Shown here: positions 1-5,807 of the stretch, one piece after another
Numbering within the stretch: position 1 is the first letter of the stretch
Layout of the letters: each line of letters begins with the position of its first letter
From: Burkholderiaceae bacterium
Lineage (GTDB): Bacteria; Pseudomonadota; Gammaproteobacteria; Burkholderiales; Burkholderiaceae_D
Reading direction: 5' to 3'
Assembly: GCA_014379395.1 (NCBI GenBank)
Contig: JACMLV010000116.1
Location: 1-6,197, forward strand
Length of the DNA: 6,197 bases
Made by a program: the position numbers and the translations under genes
The notes under the pieces: model-generated
Databases searched by the model: none
The model's input: only the letters and a program-made list of their open reading frames with translations
What the model was told of the DNA's origin: nothing

Positions 1-406
1 CCGCGCCACCGGCATCCCGGCCAAGTTCATGCTCGGCCAGGCCGCCCTCGAGAGCGGCTGGGGCAGGCACGAGGCGCGCGGCCGGGACGGCGGCGCCAGC
101 CGCAACCTGTTCGGCATCAAGGCCGGCGGCGACTGGAAGGGCAGGGTCGTCGAGTCCGTCACCACCGAGTATGTCAACGGTGTGCCGCGCACCAAGGTCG
201 AGAAATTCCGCGCCTACGACAGCTACGCCGACAGCTTCAAGGATTACGCCAGGCTGCTGACCAACAACAAGCGCTACGAAAAAGTGCTCGCCAGCGGCGG
301 CGACGCCAGCAGTTTCGCGCACGGCCTGCAAAAGGCCGGCTACGCCACCGATCCGCAGTACGCGGCCAAGCTCACGCGCATCATCAAGCATTCGCTGCTC
401 GGTTAA
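1..406 (+). CDS. flgJ: Flagellar rod-cap/peptidoglycan hydrolase FlgJ, C-terminal part (5' end outside window)
   Basis: FlgJ is a periplasmic protein whose N-terminal half caps the growing rod. Its C-terminal half is a glucosaminidase-type (GH73-like) domain that opens the peptidoglycan so the rod can pass. Only the hydrolase half is visible: 134 residues, with the first full codon at base 2. The reading frame is open to the left edge, so the in-frame ATG at 29 (inside AKFMLGQAALESGWG) is not the start. The probable catalytic Glu of the ALESGWG motif is encoded at 50-52. Next come a conserved NLFGIKA block, a TTEYVNG strand, the FRAYDSYADSFKDYA block, and the closing AGYATDPQYAAKL segment, all typical of the FlgJ hydrolase domain. 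The TAA stop is at 404-406. Being followed by flgK and flgL matches the usual end of the flgB-to-flgL order. The rod-cap half cannot be checked from this window. Confidence 0.95.
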   Translation, partial: RATGIPAKFMLGQAALESGWGRHEARGRDGGASRNLFGIKAGGDWKGRVVESVTTEYVNGVPRTKVEKFRAYDSYADSFKDYARLLTNNKRYEKVLASGGDASSFAHGLQKAGYATDPQYAAKLTRIIKHSLLG

Positions 407-429
407 GGCTGGGTCGCCGGCGGCGCCCT

Positions 430-450
430 GGGCGGCGGGCGGCGGGCGGC
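430..450. repeat. Perfect 7-bp tandem repeat (GGGCGGC)x3
   Basis: Three exact copies of GGGCGGC lie back to back (430-436, 437-443, 444-450), 24 bases after the flgJ stop. The last copy overlaps the left arm of the hairpin at 445-467. The G-runs (GGG and GG alternating) on the + strand could in principle fold as a two-layer G-quadruplex. Short GC-rich tandem repeats like this can change copy number by slippage. No function is shown by the sequence alone. Confidence 0.85.
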
Positions 451-477
451 CGGCGGCGCCGGCCGCCTTCAAGTTTT
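445..477 (+). terminator. Terminator-like GC hairpin after flgJ
   Basis: A perfect 10-bp stem made only of G and C (445-454 GGCGGCCGGC pairing with 458-467 GCCGGCCGCC) has a 3-base loop. It is followed by a T-rich but interrupted tail, TTCAAGTTTT (468-477). The position, 39 bases after the flgJ stop, suits a terminator or attenuator that partly separates the flgB-J transcript from flgKL. The tail is weaker than a classical U-tract, so termination is probably incomplete. The same tail contains the -35 box of the flgK promoter. Confidence 0.6.
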
Positions 478-495
478 CGCCCGGCGCGCCGTTAA
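469..495 (+). promoter_or_regulatory. Sigma-28 (FliA) promoter for flgKL
   Basis: The sequence reads TCAAGTTT (469-476), 11 bases, then GCCGTTAA (488-495). The enterobacterial FliA consensus is TAAAGTTT-N11-GCCGATAA, so 14 of 16 positions match with exactly the right spacing. Transcription would start around 502, leaving a leader of about 20 bases before the flgK ATG at 524. The leader includes a short CAGA tandem (498-508) and a weak, purine-rich ribosome site AAAGAAAG (510-517). FliA control of flgKL is well known in Salmonella and E. coli and fits late expression of junction proteins. That this promoter is active here is an inference. Confidence 0.82.
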
Positions 496-523
496 CCCAG
501 ACAGACAGCAAAGAAAGCACATC

Positions 524-2488
524 ATGACCAGCAGTCTTCTCAGTATCGGCAAGAGCGGTTTGCTCGCCGCCCAGGTGGGCATGGCGACCACCGGCCACAA
601 CATCTCCAACGCCAACGTGGTCGGCTACAGCCGCCAGACCGTGCAGCAGGGCGCGACCGCGCCGCAGGGCGGCAGCAACGGCTTTTTCGGCACCGGCACC
701 GAGGTCACCTCGATCAAGCGCTATTACGACAATTTCCTGGCCGGCCAGGTGCGCGCGGCGCAGTCCAACACCAGCGCGCTCGACACGTACACCCGCCAGA
801 TCAGCCAGATCGACAATCTGCTGGCCGATCCGACCTCCGGCCTGTCGCCGACGCTGCAAAGTTTCTTCGCCGCCGTGCAGGACGTCAGCGCCAATCCGGC
901 CTCGACCTCGTCGCGCCAGGCGCTGCTGTCGAACGCCAATTCGCTGACCTCGCGCTTCCAGAGCCTGAGCTCGCGCCTGGCCGACATCGGCGACGGCATC
1001 AACACCGAAATCGTCTCCAACGTCGAAGTGATCAACTCGTACGCGAAGCAGATCGCCGACATGAACAACAAGATCACCAGCCTGAGCGCGAACCAGAGCA
1101 ATCCGCCCAACGACTTGCTCGACCAGCGCGACGCGGTGGTCGACGAACTCAACAAATACATCAAGGCCACCGTGGTGCTCGACGGCGAGAACCGCATGAC
1201 GGTGTCGGTCGGCTCCGGCCAGCCGCTGGTGGTGGGCAGCCAGACCCACAAGCTGGCGGCGACCGCCTCGGCCACCGATCCGGCCCGCATGGTGGTCGGC
1301 TACCAGGCCGGCATCAACATCTCGGTGCTGCCGGAGGACGCCCTCAACGGCGGCTCGCTCGGCGCGCTGCTCGACTTCCGCGCCAACTCGCTCGACCGGG
1401 TCCAGAACTCGCTCGGCCGGGTCGCCGTCACGCTGGCCGTCACCGTCAACAACCAGCACAAGCTGGGCACCGACTTGTCCGACAACATGGGCGCCGACTT
1501 CTTCGGCGTCGAGCAGCCGGTGATCAGCGCCAACCCGAACAACAGCAGCGGCAGCGTCAACGCCATCAGCGCGACGATCAGCACCGATCCGCTGGAATTG
1601 CCGAACCTGACGACGAGCAACTACAAGGTCGCCTTCGACGGCACCGATTTCTCGGTCAAGCGCCTGCCCGACGGCGCCGCCGTCACCATCACCACCACCC
1701 CGCAGACCGTCGACGGGGTCGAATATGCGTTCGACGCGAGCCTGGCCATGGCCGGCGACACCTTCACCATCCGTCCCACCGTGTACGGCGCGGCCGGCAT
1801 CGAGGTGCTGGTGACGGACCGCTCGAAGATCGCCGCCGCCGCGCCGCTGCGCGGCGGCGCGGCGCCGCTCACCAACACCGGCAGCGCCAAGGTGGCGACC
1901 CTGGCGGTGAGCACCGGCTTCCTGCCGGCCACCGATCCGCTCGCGAGCGTGCCCTCGCCGCTGGTGCTGACCTACGACCAGGCGACCAACACGCTGTCGG
2001 GCTTTCCGGCCATCGCGCTGTCGATCAACGGCGTCGACACCGGCGCCCCCGGCGCGCCGGTGCCCTACACCGAGGGCGACGTGCTCAGCTTCGGCGGCGT
2101 CAACGTGTCCTTCAAGGGCGCCTTCGGCGACCAGGACAGCATCAGCATCGAAGCGAACATCGACGGCGACGGCGACAACCGCAACATGGCCCTGCTCGGC
2201 AAGCTGCAAACGACCAACATCCTCGACGGCGGCCACGCCACCTACCAGGCCGCCTACGCCGAGACGGTCAGCTTCGTCGGCAACAAGACGCGCGAGGTGC
2301 AGATCGACGGCGCCGCCAGCGCGGCGCTGCTGGATCAGACCACGGCCTCGCAGCAGGCGGTGTCGGGCGTCAACCTGGACGAGGAGGCCGCCAACTTGCT
2401 GCGCTACCAGCAGGCCTATCAGGCCGCCGGCAAGGCGATGCAGATCGCCAGCCAGATGTTCGACACCGTGCTCGCGCTCGGACGCTAA
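524..2488 (+). CDS. flgK: Flagellar hook-associated protein 1 (FlgK)
   Basis: FlgK is the first hook-filament junction protein. It is exported through the flagellar type III system and assembles on the distal end of the hook. The 654-residue product has both conserved ends that form the coiled-coil D0/D1 core. Residues 1-45 include GHNISNANVVGYSRQ, the N-terminal motif shared by axial proteins; the NDLLDQRD block lies at about 196-204; the C-terminal helix from about 605 contains ANLLRYQQAYQAAGKAM and ends in VLALGR. The product is longer than E. coli FlgK (about 547 residues). The extra length is in the variable middle, which holds two beta-rich segments (362-419 and 480-545) with similar endings such as GDTFTIRPT. 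There is no cysteine. The ATG at 524 is chosen because the family N-terminus begins here; the ribosome site (AAAGAAAG) is weak. The gene lies just downstream of a sigma-28 promoter and is followed after 54 bases by flgL. Confidence 0.97.
   Translation: MTSSLLSIGKSGLLAAQVGMATTGHNISNANVVGYSRQTVQQGATAPQGGSNGFFGTGTEVTSIKRYYDNFLAGQVRAAQSNTSALDTYTRQISQIDNLLADPTSGLSPTLQSFFAAVQDVSANPASTSSRQALLSNANSLTSRFQSLSSRLADIGDGINTEIVSNVEVINSYAKQIADMNNKITSLSANQSNPPNDLLDQRDAVVDELNKYIKATVVLDGENRMTVSVGSGQPLVVGSQTHKLAATASATDPARMVVGYQAGINISVLPEDALNGGSLGALLDFRANSLDRVQNSLGRVAVTLAVTVNNQHKLGTDLSDNMGADFFGVEQPVISANPNNSSGSVNAISATISTDPLELPNLTTSNYKVAFDGTDFSVKRLPDGAAVTITTTPQTVDGVEYAFDASLAMAGDTFTIRPTVYGAAGIEVLVTDRSKIAAAAPLRGGAAPLTNTGSAKVATLAVSTGFLPATDPLASVPSPLVLTYDQATNTLSGFPAIALSINGVDTGAPGAPVPYTEGDVLSFGGVNVSFKGAFGDQDSISIEANIDGDGDNRNMALLGKLQTTNILDGGHATYQAAYAETVSFVGNKTREVQIDGAASAALLDQTTASQQAVSGVNLDEEAANLLRYQQAYQAAGKAMQIASQMFDTVLALGR
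1837..1864 (+). repeat. 11-bp all-GC inverted repeat inside flgK
   Basis: Bases 1837-1847 (CGCCGCGCCGC) are the exact reverse complement of 1854-1864, with a 6-base loop. The region encodes an Ala/Gly-rich linker (AAAAPLRGGAAPL) between the two beta-rich segments of FlgK. GC-rich linker codons could produce such a hairpin by chance. No T-tract follows, so it is not a terminator. Confidence 0.6.
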
Positions 2489-2528
2489 CCGTTTGTAACC
2501 GTTCAAGGCGCGCCCGGCGCGTCGTTGA
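2486..2528 (+). repeat. flgK-flgL gap: TAACCGTT direct repeat and degenerate copy of the flgK promoter region
   Basis: TAACCGTT occurs at 2486-2493 (including the flgK stop) and again at 2496-2503. Bases 2502-2528 then resemble the flgK promoter region 468-495. Both have TTCAAG, then a short divergent stretch (TTTT at flgK, GCG here), then an identical 11-mer CGCCCGGCGCG, then CCGTTAA at flgK or TCGTTGA here. That is 22 identical positions out of 28, with one gap. As a FliA promoter it would be poor: the -35 box has lost its TTT, the spacing is 10 rather than 11, and a start about 7 bases after the -10 box would fall within the flgL ribosome site. It looks more like a relic or coincidence than a working promoter. 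Confidence 0.5.
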
Positions 2529-2530
2529 GT

Positions 2531-2536
2531 AAGGAG
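2531..2536 (+). promoter_or_regulatory. Ribosome binding site fixing the flgL start
   Basis: AAGGAG lies 6 bases upstream of the ATG at 2543, which is optimal spacing. It rules out the upstream in-frame TTG at 2525, which lies before this site and would add six residues not typical of FlgL. Confidence 0.9.
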
Positions 2537-2542
2537 TGCGCC

Positions 2543-3805
2543 ATGCGCATCAGCACCAAATCGATTTACGAAGCCGGCGCGAACCAGATGAACAGCCTGC
2601 AGTCCCAGCTGGCGCGCACCCAGATGCAGCTGTCGACCAACCGCCGCATCCTGACCCCGTCGGACGACCCGATCGCCTCCTCGCGCGCGCTGGAGGTGAC
2701 GCAATCGCGGTCGATCAACACCCAGTTGGTGACCAACCGCGACAACGCCAAGAATTTCCTGGGGCAAGAGGAGCTCGCGCTCAAGAACACCTATAACCTG
2801 ATCGCCGACGTGCAGACGCTGGTGGTGAACGCCGGCAACGGCAGCCTGACCGACGACAACCGCGAGTCGCTGGCGGTCGAGCTGGAGGGGCGCCTGAACG
2901 ATTTGATGGCGCTGGCCAACACCAGCGACGGCGCCGGCGGCTATCTGTTTTCCGGTTTCAAGTCGACCACCCAGCCGTACACCTCCACGGCCACCGGCGC
3001 CGCCTACGCCGGCGACCAGGGCCAGCGCCAGTTGCAGGTCGGGCCGAGCCGCATGCTGGCCGTCAGCGATTCGGGCACCGAGGTGTTCGACAGCAACCTG
3101 ACCGGCAACGGCGTGTTCGCCACCGGCGGGGCGACCACCAACCGCGGCAGCGGCGTCATTTCGCGCGGCGTGGTGACCGACGCCACGCTGCTGACCGGGC
3201 ACTCCTACAGCATCGATTTCACCGGCACCGACGACCCGTTGAACTACACCCTGGCCTACACCGTGACCGACGTCACGACCGGCCTGACGGTGCCCGACCC
3301 GGCCGTGCCGACGGCCTTCGCCAGCGGCCAGGCGATCGCGTTCGACGGCTTGCAGTTCAACATCGAGGGCAAGCCGAAGGGCGACGAGGCCGGCCCGCCG
3401 GTGGTCGCCGGCGATCAGTTCACGGTGGTGCCGAGCACCAAGGAGCCGCTGTTTGCGACGTTGAAGAACCTGCTGACCGTGATCCGCACGCCCAACAGCA
3501 GCACGCCGGCCGGCCAGGCCAACCTGACCAACGGCCTGAACGCGGCGCACGACACGCTCGACACCGCCTACAACAACGTGCTGTCGCTGGTGACCGACGT
3601 CGGCGCGCGCGGCAAGGAGCTCGACTACCTCGACTCGGCCGGCAGCGATCTCGATATCCAGTTCGCCGCCACCTTGTCGGACTTGCAGGACCTCGACTAC
3701 TACGAGGCCTCCTCGCTGTACGCCCAGCAGCAGATCACGCTGCAGGCGGCGCAGAAATCGTTCACGATGATGTCCGGCCTGTCGCTGTTCAATTACATCG
3801 GCTAA
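2543..3805 (+). CDS. flgL: Flagellar hook-associated protein 3 (FlgL)
   Basis: FlgL is the second junction protein. It sits between FlgK and the filament and is exported by the flagellar type III system. The product is 420 residues from the ATG at 2543, which has a strong AAGGAG site and gives the family N-terminus MRISTKSIYEAG. The N-terminal helical region (1-145) includes the typical LTPSDDPIASSRALE block and the SDGAGGYLFSGFKS turn at about 131-144. The C-terminal helix ends with QITLQAAQKSFTMMSGLSLF. E. coli FlgL has about 317 residues. Much of the extra length here is a beta-rich insertion at about 216-298 ending GDQFTVVPS, which resembles the inserted segments of FlgK. There is no cysteine. 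The gene follows flgK by 54 bases with no terminator between them, so it is probably co-transcribed from the sigma-28 promoter. A strong terminator follows. Confidence 0.97.
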   Translation: MRISTKSIYEAGANQMNSLQSQLARTQMQLSTNRRILTPSDDPIASSRALEVTQSRSINTQLVTNRDNAKNFLGQEELALKNTYNLIADVQTLVVNAGNGSLTDDNRESLAVELEGRLNDLMALANTSDGAGGYLFSGFKSTTQPYTSTATGAAYAGDQGQRQLQVGPSRMLAVSDSGTEVFDSNLTGNGVFATGGATTNRGSGVISRGVVTDATLLTGHSYSIDFTGTDDPLNYTLAYTVTDVTTGLTVPDPAVPTAFASGQAIAFDGLQFNIEGKPKGDEAGPPVVAGDQFTVVPSTKEPLFATLKNLLTVIRTPNSSTPAGQANLTNGLNAAHDTLDTAYNNVLSLVTDVGARGKELDYLDSAGSDLDIQFAATLSDLQDLDYYEASSLYAQQQITLQAAQKSFTMMSGLSLFNYIG

Positions 3806-3829
3806 CGGCGGCGCCCGCCCAGGCGGCGA

Positions 3830-3869
3830 GGGCCGCTGCGCGAGATGCGCAGCGGCCCTTTCGTTTTTT
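3830..3869 (+). terminator. Intrinsic terminator of flgKL
   Basis: A perfect 12-bp stem (3830-3841 GGGCCGCTGCGC pairing with 3847-3858) with loop GAGAT is followed by TTTCGTTTTTT (3859-3869). This is a textbook Rho-independent terminator 24 bases after the flgL stop. Read on the - strand, the same hairpin is followed by TCGCCG with no T-tract, so it should act well only for flgL and not for the facing fliR. Confidence 0.93.
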
Positions 3870-3888
3870 GCGGCGGATATCTTTTGGC

Positions 3889-4701
3889 TTACTTCTTGAG
3901 CGCGGCCGGCGGCGCCTGGCCGGCCATGGTGCGGGTCAACAGGCGGCTCGTCTCGATGCCCTGCAAGAACAGGTTTTGCAGCGGGCCGGCCAGGTAGGGC
4001 AGGGTCATGCTGACCACCAGCAGGCCGACCCCGAGCGTGACCGGAAAGCCGATGCCGAACAGGTTCAGCTGCGGCGCGGCGCGCGTCAGGATGCCCAGCG
4101 CGATGGTGGTGAGCAGCAGCGCGGCGACGATCGGCAGCGCGATCTGCATGCCGGCGCTGAAGATCTTGGCGCCCCAGCCGGCCATCTGGCGAAAGCCGGC
4201 GCCGTCGACCGCGGCCACCGAGATCGGCAGCGTGACGAAGCTCTCGGCCAGCGCCGACAGCAGCACCAGGTGGGCGTTGACGGACAGGAAGGCCATGGTC
4301 GCCAGGAGCGCCAGGAACTGGCTCACCGCCGACGAGCGGCCCTTGGACTGCGGATCGAAGAAGGTGGCGAAGCCGAGGCCCATGGTCAGGCTGCTGATCT
4401 CGCCGGCCATCTCGACGGCGGCGAACACGATCCGGATCGTAAAACCCATCGCCAGTCCGATCAGCATTTCCTGCACCAGGATCAACAGGCCGGCCATCGA
4501 CATCGGCTCGATCGCCGGCAGGGCCGGCACGGTCGGCCCGATGATCATGGCGAGCAGCACGCCGAGCAGGATCTTGACGCTGGTCGGCACGCTGGCGTTG
4601 CCGTACAGGGGCGCGGCGGCGATCAGGCCGAGGATCCGGCTCAGCGGCCACAGCAGCGAGGCGATCCAGGTGTTGAGCATCGCGCTCGAGAGCGTGATCA
4701 C
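3889..4701 (-). CDS. fliR: Flagellar type III export gate protein FliR
   Basis: FliR is an inner-membrane protein that joins five FliP and several FliQ subunits to form the export channel of the flagellar secretion system. The product is 270 residues, close to the family length (about 260), and strongly hydrophobic with several membrane segments. Conserved family blocks are visible: IGLAMGFTIRIVFAAVEMAGE (about 81-101), MGLGFATFFDP (about 107-117) and LTRAAPQLNLFGIGFP (205-220). The start is a GTG at 4701, one base after the fliQ stop, with a modest GGTGGG site (4707-4712) overlapping the end of fliQ. An in-frame ATG at 4680 would give a protein seven residues shorter. The GTG is preferred because it keeps the N-terminal ITLSSAMLNTW segment, which lines up with E. 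coli FliR without a gap. The one-base spacing suggests translational coupling to fliQ. This is the last gene of the - strand run and converges on flgL. Confidence 0.95.
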   Translation of the reverse strand: MITLSSAMLNTWIASLLWPLSRILGLIAAAPLYGNASVPTSVKILLGVLLAMIIGPTVPALPAIEPMSMAGLLILVQEMLIGLAMGFTIRIVFAAVEMAGEISSLTMGLGFATFFDPQSKGRSSAVSQFLALLATMAFLSVNAHLVLLSALAESFVTLPISVAAVDGAGFRQMAGWGAKIFSAGMQIALPIVAALLLTTIALGILTRAAPQLNLFGIGFPVTLGVGLLVVSMTLPYLAGPLQNLFLQGIETSRLLTRTMAGQAPPAALKK

Positions 4702-4702
4702 G

Positions 4703-4972
4703 CTATCCCACCAGCCCCGGGATGCCGGTGAAGACCTGGCGCATGTAGTCGAGCATGACCGACAGCATCCACGGCCCGGCCACGACCAGCGCGACGAAGA
4801 TGCCGACCAGCTTGGGGATGAAGGACAGGGTGGCCTCGTTGATCTGGGTGGCGGCCTGGAAGATGCTCACGATCAGGCCGATGATCAGGGCCACGAGCAG
4901 CATCGGCGCGGCCACCATCAGGGTCACTTCCATCGCGTGGCGGCCGAGCGTCATGACGCTTTCCGGAGTCAT
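4703..4972 (-). CDS. fliQ: Flagellar type III export gate protein FliQ
   Basis: FliQ is a small inner-membrane helical-hairpin protein that packs around the FliP/FliR core of the export gate. The product is 89 residues, which is the normal family length. It has two hydrophobic segments (about 17-38 and 52-75) joined by the conserved loop SIFQAATQINEATLSFIPK (36-54), the family's signature region. The ATG at 4972 is preceded by AAAGGGG (4981-4987) at 8 bases. It begins 15 bases after the fliP stop, and its TAG stop is one base before the fliR start. It was probably translated from the same transcript as fliP and fliR. Confidence 0.96.
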   Translation of the reverse strand: MTPESVMTLGRHAMEVTLMVAAPMLLVALIIGLIVSIFQAATQINEATLSFIPKLVGIFVALVVAGPWMLSVMLDYMRQVFTGIPGLVG

Positions 4973-4980
4973 TGCCTATG

Positions 4981-4987
4981 CCCCTTT
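4981..4987 (-). promoter_or_regulatory. Ribosome binding site of fliQ
   Basis: On the - strand the sequence AAAGGGG lies 8 bases before the fliQ ATG and directly after the fliP stop codon. It supports the 89-residue start. Confidence 0.75.
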
Positions 4988-5800
4988 CTAAAAACTTTGG
5001 GAGAGCGAGCCGAGCAGCAATTGCCAGCCGTCGACCAGCACGAACAGCATCAGCTTGAACGGCAGCGAGATCACGGCCGGCGACATCATCATCATACCCA
5101 TCGACATGAGGACGCTGGCGACGACCATGTCGATGATCAGGAACGGGATGAAGATGGCGAAGCCGATCTGGAACGCGGTTTTCAGCTCGCTCGTGACGAA
5201 GGCCGGGATCAGGATGCGCAGCGGCACGTCGTCCGGCCCCTGCAGCGCCTCGCTGCGCGACATCTTGACGAACAGCGCCAGGTCGGCCTGGCGGGTCTGC
5301 TTGAGCATGAAGGCCTTGAGCGGCGCCGCGCCGCGCTCGAGCGCCTGCGGCATGGTGATCTTGTTCTCCTGCAGCGGCTGGTAGGCGTCGACGTAGATCT
5401 TGTCGAGCACCGGCCCCATGACGAACAGCGTCAGGAACAGCGCCAGGCCGACGATGACCTGGTTCGGCGGCGCCGACTGGGTGCCGAGCGCCTGGCGCAG
5501 CAGCGACAGCACGATGATGATGCGGGTGAAGGCGGTCATCATCAGCAGCGCCGCCGGCAGGAAGGACAGCGAGGTCATCAACAACAGGGTCTGCACCGGC
5601 AGCGTGTAGTTCTGGCCGCCGCCCGGCGCCGGCGTGCTGGTGAAGGCCGGGATGCCCTCGGCCAGCGCCCAGGCGGGCAGGGCCAGCAGGGTCAGCGCGA
5701 GCAACGCCGGCAGCCAGCCGGCGGCGTTGGCGGGGAAGCGGGTCAATCGCTGCGGAAGGGTCTGCGGTAATTGCGGTGGTCGTTGCTGCGTGCGTTGCAT
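4988..5800 (-). CDS. fliP: Flagellar type III export gate protein FliP
   Basis: FliP is the main inner-membrane subunit of the export gate; five copies surround the channel. The product is 270 residues, about 25 longer than E. coli FliP (245). The extra part is a polar, Gln/Pro/Arg-rich N-terminus (1-22). A hydrophobic signal-peptide-like stretch (29-46, ending AWALA) follows, and the mature part begins near EGIPAFTS. Family blocks are FTRIIIVLSLLRQALGT (91-107), APPNQV (110-115), the PAFVTSELKTAFQIGF signature (199-214), and a run of four methionines (236-239). That run sits at the methionine-rich loop known to gasket the closed channel. The ATG at 5800 has a weak TAGG/AGGT ribosome site overlapping the fliO stop, 7 bases upstream. 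An in-frame TTG at codon 19 would give a more usual length but has no ribosome site. Confidence 0.96.
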   Translation of the reverse strand: MQRTQQRPPQLPQTLPQRLTRFPANAAGWLPALLALTLLALPAWALAEGIPAFTSTPAPGGGQNYTLPVQTLLLMTSLSFLPAALLMMTAFTRIIIVLSLLRQALGTQSAPPNQVIVGLALFLTLFVMGPVLDKIYVDAYQPLQENKITMPQALERGAAPLKAFMLKQTRQADLALFVKMSRSEALQGPDDVPLRILIPAFVTSELKTAFQIGFAIFIPFLIIDMVVASVLMSMGMMMMSPAVISLPFKLMLFVLVDGWQLLLGSLSQSF

Positions 5801-5807
5801 CTGCTAC

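Noticed and set aside
29..31. ATG at 29 as the start of a small complete hydrolase gene
   Set aside because: It falls inside the conserved TGIPAKFMLGQAALESGWG block, so the frame is the continuation of FlgJ from outside the window.
724..1932. Three consecutive - strand open frames opposite flgK
   Set aside because: The opposite strand is fully explained by FlgK. The antisense products show no family motif and are typical high-GC shadow frames.
2505..2521. Short GC-rich palindrome in the flgK-flgL gap as a terminator
   Set aside because: The possible stem is only about 4-6 bp with a very small loop and no T-tract, so it cannot be supported as a terminator between the two genes.
2525..2542. 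Upstream TTG start for flgL adding six residues
   Set aside because: The TTG lies before the AAGGAG site, which sits 6 bases from the ATG at 2543, and the family N-terminus MRIST begins at that ATG.
3868..4731. A 287-codon + strand open frame over fliR
   Set aside because: It is an antisense shadow of fliR with a very Gln/Arg/His/Asp-rich product, and it begins inside the T-tract of the flgL terminator.
4007..5770. A 587-codon open frame on the + strand, antisense to fliR, fliQ and fliP
   Set aside because: It is the complement of three well-recognised genes in a high-GC sequence where stops are rare. The product is low-complexity (His/Gln/Arg/Asp-rich later on), has no recognisable domain, and crosses three gene boundaries.
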